From: Candidatus Neomarinimicrobiota bacterium
GTDB lineage: Bacteria; Fidelibacterota; Marinisomatia; Marinisomatales; TCS55
Length of the DNA stretch: 57,206 nt
Direction of reading: 5' to 3'
Assembly (NCBI GenBank): GCA_018651745.1
Contig: JABIDL010000043.1
Span: 1-57,206, forward strand
Below the pieces are notes generated by a model. It did not search any database. It saw nothing but the letters and a program-made list of their open reading frames with translations, and was not told the DNA's origin. The translations under genes were made by a program, and so were the position numbers. Below are positions 54,286-57,206 of the stretch, in pieces; the first letter of the stretch is position 1, and every line of letters starts with the position of its first letter.

Positions 54286-55581
54286 ATGAAAACACCGGGA
54301 ATGGGAATGGACTACGCAAAAAAGTTTGCTGATTTCAGCCGGAATACGCTGTTTAAAAGTATGGATAACACCCAACAGGAGTTTATCCGATTGATGGGTG
54401 AAATGTACGGGCTGACATATCAGGAATTGAGACAAATTACCGAAATAACCATTGATTTCAATATGTGGGGATCATCAACTATTGAAGAACGATGGAAATA
54501 TTACGAAGTCATCCATCAACCAAAAAATGGCAATGCAAAAAAAGCTATATTGCAGGATATAAAAAACGAATGGCTCACTCTAAAATCGAAGCCATCGATT
54601 TATGAACCAGAAACCCCAAAAGTTAAAAGTATTGCCCGAAAAGTAAACGAGAATTCAGGCGAAAATGAAGTGTTTGGGATGTGTCCCGTGGCCTCCGAAA
54701 AAACTGTCTGTTGTAACTTACGGACGATTGATGCCGTTCAAGGTTGCGGACTCGGGTGCAGTTACTGTAGTATTCAAACATTTTATGAAGACGGCGCTAT
54801 AGGAATTGAAATAAATCTGGCAGATAAACTCGGAAAAATTGAATTGGACCCGAGTCAAAATTACCATATTGGATCTGGCCAATCGTCCGATTCACTGGCG
54901 ATGGGAAATAAAAACGGGATATTGGATGCACAGTTAGATTTTGCAAGAAATAATCCAAATATTATTCTCGAGTTCAAAACAAAAACTAAAAATATTGATC
55001 ATTTTTTATCAGTTGATCTACCACCGAATGTTTTTGTTTGCTGGTCTCTGAATCCCCAAACCATCATCGATCATGAAGAACATTTTACTACATCACTTCA
55101 ACAGCGTATTGATGCGGCCCATCGGTTAGCGGAAAGGGGCGTTATTATTGGATTTCATTTCCATCCGATTATTTACTACGATTCATTTGAAAAGGATTAT
55201 ACAGCGATTGTACAAACCATTTTATCTAAATTTTCATCGCATGAAATAGGAATGATTTCTTTTGGAACGTTAACATTTATCAAACCTGCCGTCAAAAGTC
55301 TCCGAACTCTCGGTATCTCCAGCAAAGTATTGCAAATCCCCATGGAAGATGCTGCTGGTAAATTTTCCTATTCAATGGATATTAAAGAAAAATTATTTGG
55401 GACGGTTTGGAATGCATTTTCCTCTTGGCATAATAAGGTCTTTTTCTATTTTTGTATGGAAGACAAACAGCTCTGGGAATCTGTTATGGGGAAATGTTAT
55501 AATTCAAATGATGAATTTGAGGATGCGTTGTTTTCTAGTGTGTCGGGTAAAATGACTTCCCGTATCCCTGATCTCTCGTAA
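54286..55581 (+). CDS. Radical SAM protein of the spore photoproduct lyase-like family
   Basis: 431 residues. The iron-sulfur binding site is Cys154, 158 and 161 (GCGLGCSYCSIQ, C-X3-C-X2-C). N-terminal 140 residues are helical. The downstream part (LEFKTKTKNIDHFL, VFVCWSLNPQTII, RIDAAHRLAERGVIIGFHFHPIIYYD, MISFGTLTF) follows the SPL-family pattern. In spore formers SPL repairs UV spore photoproduct; here no sporulation gene is present, so the substrate is open. Cytoplasmic. A hairpin terminator follows at 55585-55614. Confidence 0.8.
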   Translation: MKTPGMGMDYAKKFADFSRNTLFKSMDNTQQEFIRLMGEMYGLTYQELRQITEITIDFNMWGSSTIEERWKYYEVIHQPKNGNAKKAILQDIKNEWLTLKSKPSIYEPETPKVKSIARKVNENSGENEVFGMCPVASEKTVCCNLRTIDAVQGCGLGCSYCSIQTFYEDGAIGIEINLADKLGKIELDPSQNYHIGSGQSSDSLAMGNKNGILDAQLDFARNNPNIILEFKTKTKNIDHFLSVDLPPNVFVCWSLNPQTIIDHEEHFTTSLQQRIDAAHRLAERGVIIGFHFHPIIYYDSFEKDYTAIVQTILSKFSSHEIGMISFGTLTFIKPAVKSLRTLGISSKVLQIPMEDAAGKFSYSMDIKEKLFGTVWNAFSSWHNKVFFYFCMEDKQLWESVMGKCYNSNDEFEDALFSSVSGKMTSRIPDLS

Positions 55582-55584
55582 AAT

Positions 55585-55614
55585 AAAAAACCCCACATTT
55601 CTGTAGGGCTTTTA
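55585..55614 (+). terminator. Bidirectional Rho-independent terminator
   Basis: CCCCACA pairs with TGTAGGG (one C-A mismatch) around TTTC, with A6 before and CTTTTAT after. It lies between the convergent SPL-like gene (ending 55581) and arsM (ending 55637), and can serve both strands. The ascending A-run gives the uridine tail for the minus strand. Confidence 0.85.
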
Positions 55615-55636
55615 TACTCCGCAAGAATCTTCGTCC

Positions 55637-56422
55637 TTAGTTCTTTGAGGCGACAACAGTAATACTGTAAATCCCTAAGCCACTTTTATTATATTTTTCC
55701 AATTGAATGTCATCTAGAAATGATTTTAGTAAAGCATCAGGTAAAACAATTTCCCTGGATTTTTTTATTTCAATATTAATGAAACCGGCTTTCTTTATTT
55801 TATTTAGATAATCATTTTTTTGGAGTGCGCCTGAAACACAACCTGCATACAATTCCGCTGATTTTTTTAATCCACCGGGTATTTCACCTTCAATTACAAT
55901 ATCTGAAACACAAAAATGTGCACCGGGCTTCAATATTCTATAGATTTCACTAAAGGCTTTTTCTTTATCCGGGACAAGGTTTAGAACACAATTACTCACA
56001 ACCACATTACACATTTTATCATCCAGTGGCAAATCCTCGATATCCCCCTGGATGAATTCAATATTTTTAAATCCTAATTTTGTTTTATTCAGATTTGCTT
56101 TTTCAACCATTTCCTGTGTCATATCAATACCAATAACATGCCCACTATTTCCAGTAATTTGTCTTGCGACAAAAACATCATTCCCTGCACCAGAACCCAA
56201 ATCTACAACGGTATCACCCTCTTTTATGTTTGCAAATTCAGTTGGGATACCGCAACCAAGTTTGAGATCCGCCTCTTCCATATACCCTTCCATTTGGGTA
56301 TAATCAAGACTAAATGCTGAATAATCCATTTCCGCTGCAGGACTACAACAGGATGGTTTCTGTGTAACAATTTCAGCATATTTTTCTTGTACAATATTTT
56401 TTATTTCATTATTTATTTTCAT
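55637..56422 (-). CDS. arsM: Arsenite methyltransferase
   Basis: 261 residues from ATG 56422, which has GGAAAA 6-11 bases upstream; the longer frame begins with TTG. SAM-dependent methyltransferase fold with VVDLGSGAGNDVFVARQ, IGIDMTQEMVEKA and DIEDLPL. The arsenic-binding cysteines are in LKLGCGIP, VVSNCVLNLV and YAGCVSGAL, matching ArsM. It methylates As(III) to volatile or less toxic products. An additional SCCSP near the N-terminus is typical. Downstream of arsR with 30 bases between, so one operon. Confidence 0.92.
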   Translation of the reverse strand: MKINNEIKNIVQEKYAEIVTQKPSCCSPAAEMDYSAFSLDYTQMEGYMEEADLKLGCGIPTEFANIKEGDTVVDLGSGAGNDVFVARQITGNSGHVIGIDMTQEMVEKANLNKTKLGFKNIEFIQGDIEDLPLDDKMCNVVVSNCVLNLVPDKEKAFSEIYRILKPGAHFCVSDIVIEGEIPGGLKKSAELYAGCVSGALQKNDYLNKIKKAGFINIEIKKSREIVLPDALLKSFLDDIQLEKYNKSGLGIYSITVVASKN

Positions 56423-56452
56423 TATTTGTTTTCCTTTATTCAATCAGGTTAT

Positions 56453-56770
56453 TTAACAACAATTGAATGTTGAAAAAAGTTTTATATAAGCATTTTTTGT
56501 TTTTTTGACTACATCTTCATTAAGGCAATAACATGTACGCGGACCTTCAATCTCCCCCTTTATCAATTTAACCCTTTTTAACTCTTTCAGGTGCTGGCTG
56601 ACCGTTGATTGTGATAGTGGAATGCGGTCAACAATCTCTCTTGTAATACAGGTATTGAGTTCGTTTAGGATGCGGAGGATAGTAATTCGCGCAGGATGTG
56701 ATAACGCTTTGGCTATATCGGCTAATTCGTTGTCAGATGGATTAAAGGTCTCTGTTTTTGCAAGTGACAT
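56453..56770 (-). CDS. arsR: ArsR-family repressor
   Basis: 105 residues with a winged HTH (residues ~10-85; ALSHPARITILRIL, PLSQSTVSQHLKELKRVKLIKG). The classic ELCVCDL As(III) site of E. coli ArsR is not present. Candidate ligands are Cys in NELNTCITRE, CYCLN near residue 87 and a terminal FNCC, so metalloid binding may use a different arrangement. It is expected to repress its own operon with arsM until arsenite binds. Candidate operator at 56790-56805. Confidence 0.9.
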   Translation of the reverse strand: MSLAKTETFNPSDNELADIAKALSHPARITILRILNELNTCITREIVDRIPLSQSTVSQHLKELKRVKLIKGEIEGPRTCYCLNEDVVKKTKNAYIKLFSTFNCC

Positions 56771-56789
56771 TATTACTCCCTATTCTTAT

Positions 56790-56805
56790 ATCGTGAATAT
56801 ACGAT
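56790..56805 (-). promoter_or_regulatory. Candidate ArsR operator (inverted repeat)
   Basis: ATCGT-GAATAT-ACGAT is a perfect 5-base inverted repeat with a 6-base spacer, 20-35 bases before the arsR start codon, in the expected place for autorepression. It is short, so chance is not excluded. Confidence 0.5.
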
Positions 56806-56883
56806 GATAGAACGTAAAACTGCAAATATTATAATCTAGTGATAGAGTAAATCGTTGCAAAAGAAAAAAGGGATTATAAAAAA

Positions 56884-56911
56884 TAAAAACCCCGCAACTG
56901 CGAGGCTTTTT
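56884..56911 (+). terminator. Rho-independent terminator-like hairpin in the arsR/IS gap
   Basis: CCCCGC and GCGAGG pair (one C-A mismatch) around AACT, flanked by AAAAA and TTTTT. It stands between arsR (start 56770) and the putative insertion sequence. Its polarity is ambiguous; it could end transcription coming from the right on the minus strand. The remaining gap 56912-56994 shows nothing else. Confidence 0.6.
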
Positions 56912-56994
56912 GCTCCCCTTGCGTTACGCAGTCAATTACAAAAAACAGAGAATTTGTAGAGAGAATTGATCCTTTTCCTTCATCAATTGGTAAC

Positions 56995-57206
56995 TGGACC
57001 TAGTATAAAAAAGTGTACATTGAGTTAAGCAACTTTTTAATTTAGATAAGTTAAAAGGGATCAATATGGAAAATAAACGAATACGAAAGACGTATGATAG
57101 AGATTTTAAAGTATCAGTCATGAAGTTGATATTAGAAAAGCATCAAAGTGTATCCAAGGTGTCCAGAGATCTGGGCGTAAGTCAGAATACATTGCATTTA
57201 TGGAAA
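56995..57206 (+). mobile_element. IS3-family insertion sequence, left part (runs off edge)
   Basis: A transposase OrfA start at 57066 is preceded by TGGACCTAGTATAAAAAAGT (56995), which has the 5'-TG(G/A)-type end common among IS3 elements; the second end and target duplication lie outside the window, so the exact boundary is an estimate. Confidence 0.5.
57066..57206 (+). CDS. IS3-family transposase OrfA, N-terminal part (partial)
   Basis: 47 residues to the edge: MENKRIRKTYDRDFKVSVMK, then LILEKHQSVSKVSRDLGVSQNTLHLWK, the HTH_Tnp_1 domain of IS3-family OrfA (YDRDFKVSVMKL and LGVSQNTLHLW blocks). The ribosome-binding AAAGGGA lies 5-11 bases before ATG 57066. The catalytic DDE OrfB is beyond the edge. 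Confidence 0.85.
   Translation, partial: MENKRIRKTYDRDFKVSVMKLILEKHQSVSKVSRDLGVSQNTLHLWK

Noticed and set aside
1-57206. CRISPR arrays, prophage or integron
   Set aside because: No direct repeats with regular spacers, no cas genes, and no phage structural or integrase genes were seen.

Overview
The window looks like chromosome of a Gram-negative, AT-rich bacterium of the Fibrobacteres-Chlorobi-Bacteroidetes/Marinimicrobia sphere. The evidence is five proteins with a C-terminal type IX-like (FlgD/Por) sorting tail ending in K-[MI]-x-[YL]-LK, a DUF4249 lipoprotein paired with a carboxypeptidase-regulatory-domain TonB receptor, an MsbA-type lipid flippase, outer-membrane beta-barrels and many lipoproteins. 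Candidatus Marinimicrobia (Neomarinimicrobiota) is my best guess; this is inference, since no rRNA is present.

Layout. 1-110: start of an IS1595-like transposase running off the left edge. 253-8337 (minus): endonuclease III, unknown proteins, a lipoprotein, a CBS protein, two secreted sorting-tail proteins (one a subtilase) and a eukaryote-type citrate synthase. 8383-16278: HAD phosphatase, YejM-like membrane sulfatase and a cell-envelope glycan group (GT9, CDP-glycerol transferase-like, GT4, MsbA). 16376-20167: GNAT, porin, AMP nucleosidase, exonuclease III, monothiol glutaredoxin, tRNA-Glu and its terminator. 20280-27872 (minus): DUF4249/TonB pair, peroxiredoxin, ThiI and a DUF5916 barrel. 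28046-33318 (plus): a secreted redox/lipoprotein operon. 33325-46558 (minus): redox and stress functions (NnrE, thioredoxins, FAD oxidoreductases, malic enzyme, DoxX, TetR, Crp, pirin). 46561-53773 (minus): MsrB, a very large secreted repeat protein with a dockerin motif, its cohesin-like lipoprotein neighbour and envelope proteins. 53881-56805: membrane protein, SPL-type radical SAM protein and the ArsR-ArsM arsenic operon. 57066 to the right edge: start of an IS3-family OrfA.

The main discovery is selenocysteine. Three reading frames are interrupted by TGA exactly where a redox or metal-binding cysteine belongs, and each is followed at bacterial-SECIS distance by a hairpin with G in its small apical loop. 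They are (i) a secreted BCP-type peroxiredoxin with TPG-U-TKQAC (23914-24429), (ii) a three-part secreted protein, LVIVD-type propeller plus Sec-redoxin (W-U-PVC) plus sorting tail (28046-30142), and (iii) a small MerP/HMA-like lipoprotein whose CxxC metal site is U-MG-U, two selenocysteines (35628-35948). The third would be missed by ordinary gene calling. It sits between malic enzyme and a thioredoxin-reductase-like FAD enzyme, and a thioredoxin follows. Ordinary TGA stops elsewhere in the window argue against a recoded genome. No selA/B/C/D gene lies in this window, so decoding machinery must be encoded elsewhere.
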